From NCBI RefSeq assembly GCF_900566075.1, contig NZ_UPHU01000001.1, forward strand, positions 6,014,325 to 6,078,324: 64,000 bases of DNA, in the 5' to 3' direction. The notes under the pieces are model-generated. The model was not told the DNA's origin and made no database searches. It was given only the letters and a program-made list of their open reading frames with translations. The translations under genes were made by a program, and so were the position numbers. The DNA is from Mycobacterium pseudokansasii (GTDB lineage: Bacteria; Actinomycetota; Actinomycetes; Mycobacteriales; Mycobacteriaceae). This document shows positions 63,301 to 64,000 of this stretch, in pieces (position 1 is the stretch's first letter; each line of letters begins with the position of its first letter).

Positions 63301-63660
63301 ATCGTGGGGGCCTTCCTGGCCGAATCGGCTTCGGCGGTGGACAACAAGCTCAACGTCTCAGGCGGAGTCTTGTTCCGATACACCCTCGACGCCGACCGGT
63401 TGGCGCGGTTTCTGCTCGTGGTGCTCACCCAAACCGAGACCGGTAACCCGGACCGGCGGGTGGACGTCGAAATCTGGCCCCCCACCGACGACGAGCCGTT
63501 ACGCATGCCGTTCGAGCTGCCCGCCGCCGCCACCACCGCCGAGGTCGGATTCGCGATCTTCGGCATCGAGGTGACCCTGCCGGTCGACGGCCGCTGGGTG
63601 ATCGTGGTGAGCGGCGGCGCCGGAGCGATCTCGCTTCCGCTGCTGGTGAGTGGCGGCTAG
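63298..63660 (+). CDS. DUF6941-like beta-sandwich protein (second copy)
   Basis: 120-residue paralogue of the gene at 58868: IVGAFLAESASAVDNKLNVSGG, DADRLARFLLVVLTQTETG, then a FGIEVTLPVDGRWVIVV strand and SLPLLVSGG ending. The two proteins align along their length; a third, more distant relative is at 30046. Leaderless ATG after a TAGGTT box. Function unknown. Confidence 0.72.
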   Translation: MIVGAFLAESASAVDNKLNVSGGVLFRYTLDADRLARFLLVVLTQTETGNPDRRVDVEIWPPTDDEPLRMPFELPAAATTAEVGFAIFGIEVTLPVDGRWVIVVSGGAGAISLPLLVSGG

Positions 63661-63726
63661 TCGCGATGGTACGGCCGTGGCGGGCGATCAGGACCGTCGG
63701 CCTCGCCCTACACAGTGCCATGCAGG

Positions 63727-63741
63727 TATACATGCACAGTG
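63727..63741 (+). promoter_or_regulatory. Predicted leaderless promoter (-10 TATACA) with CATGCA repeats
   Basis: TATACA at 63727-63732 precedes GTG 63739 by six bases. Two CATGCA copies flank GGTATA around the -10 box and could be an operator for the antitoxin. Confidence 0.4.
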
Positions 63742-63936
63742 GCAACCAAGACGCTATCGATCGATCTCGAGGCGTACGAACGTCTTAGGGCTGCCCGACG
63801 TTCACCGACCGAATCGTTCTCTCAAGTCATCAAGCGTGCGCACTGGCGCAACGAGGCTCCCACGGCCGCAGCGCTTCTGGATGCACTGACCGGGCGGTCG
63901 TCGGCCACTTTCAGGTCGACGGAGCTGGCAGCGTGA
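63739..63936 (+). CDS. VapB-like antitoxin, no toxin gene visible
   Basis: 65-residue protein resembling VapB antitoxins of the DUF217 type: TKTLSIDLEAYERLRAARRS, then TESFSQVIKRAHW and a helical ALLDALTGR tail. Such proteins usually precede a PIN-domain VapC toxin. Here a tRNA gene on the other strand starts 41 bases downstream, leaving no room for a toxin in the usual order; it may lie elsewhere or be lost. Leaderless GTG start. Confidence 0.65.
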   Translation: MATKTLSIDLEAYERLRAARRSPTESFSQVIKRAHWRNEAPTAAALLDALTGRSSATFRSTELAA

Positions 63937-63976
63937 ATAGAACGCAATATCCCCGATGTCGTGAGACATCACAGGG

Positions 63977-64000
63977 CGGTGGCGGAGGGATTTGAACCCT
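63977..64000 (-). tRNA. tRNA-Ser, 3' end (partial)
   Basis: The reverse complement of the window end reads AGGGTTCAAATCCCT, a T-arm with TTCAAAT loop, followed by CCGCCACCG, which fits the 3' acceptor strand of actinobacterial tRNA-Ser with a GGTGGCG 5' end. The rest of the gene, including the anticodon, is beyond the window. Confidence 0.8.

Overview
This 64 kb window is chromosomal DNA of a high-GC Mycobacterium, most likely a slow-growing non-tuberculous species. The evidence is a PPE protein with MPTR pentapeptide repeats, a PE-PPE-esxS-esxR cassette, a PE35-like protein, an MPT63-like antigen, a DUF222/HNH (13E12-family) protein, two WS/DGAT acyltransferases, FadD15, LigC with its polymerase partner, and a MymA-like monooxygenase. 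Many genes appear leaderless, with a TANNNT-type -10 box 6-8 nt before a GTG or ATG, as is common in mycobacteria. No rRNA, CRISPR array or intact insertion sequence was seen.

Layout. 1-6.2 kb: an unusual cluster with a helical-repeat protein, a CHAT (caspase-like) protease, a divergent membrane protein and two coupled proteins of unknown function. 6.3-14.3 kb: reductases, PPE-MPTR, CsbD, cutinase, a CMD/AhpD pair, a Crp-like regulator and an MPT63-like secreted protein. 14.4-21.0 kb: a secreted multicopper oxidase pair, patatin, a DsbF/CcdA thiol-redox pair and a DUF427-membrane fusion. 21.2-23.1 kb: a decayed radical SAM gene and a zinc alcohol dehydrogenase. 23.26-25.75 kb: a compact three-gene accessory operon (TIGR04255-like protein, HTH protein, protein with an SQSCD motif) with a repeat-flanked promoter. 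This is the best candidate for an undescribed system.

25.8-29.6 kb: divergent Prim-Pol/LigC DNA repair genes and a FAD monooxygenase. 29.6-30.0 kb: an intergenic stretch with a 26-codon ORF behind a strong ribosome binding site and a three-way-junction inverted-repeat element. 30-43 kb: DUF6941-like and 13E12 proteins, a P450, a broken DUF2330 gene, a haloalkane dehalogenase-Nudix-acyltransferase run, isochorismatase, reductase, PlsC-type acyltransferase, two secreted proteins and a semialdehyde dehydrogenase. 42.9-48.5 kb: a serine hydrolase, two tandem SbmA/BacA-type ABC transporters and a small adenosine-specific-kinase-like protein.

48.6-54.2 kb: FadD15, an AraC regulator and the PE-PPE-esx cassette. 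54.3-58.5 kb: acyltransferase, MymA-like monooxygenase with four helically phased upstream repeats, DUF2237 and the orphan PE35. 58.9-64 kb: two more DUF6941-like genes, a sulfotransferase/MBL/SDR operon, YbjQ, a solitary VapB-like antitoxin and the 3' end of a tRNA-Ser. Functional calls rest on motifs read by eye; no database search was possible.
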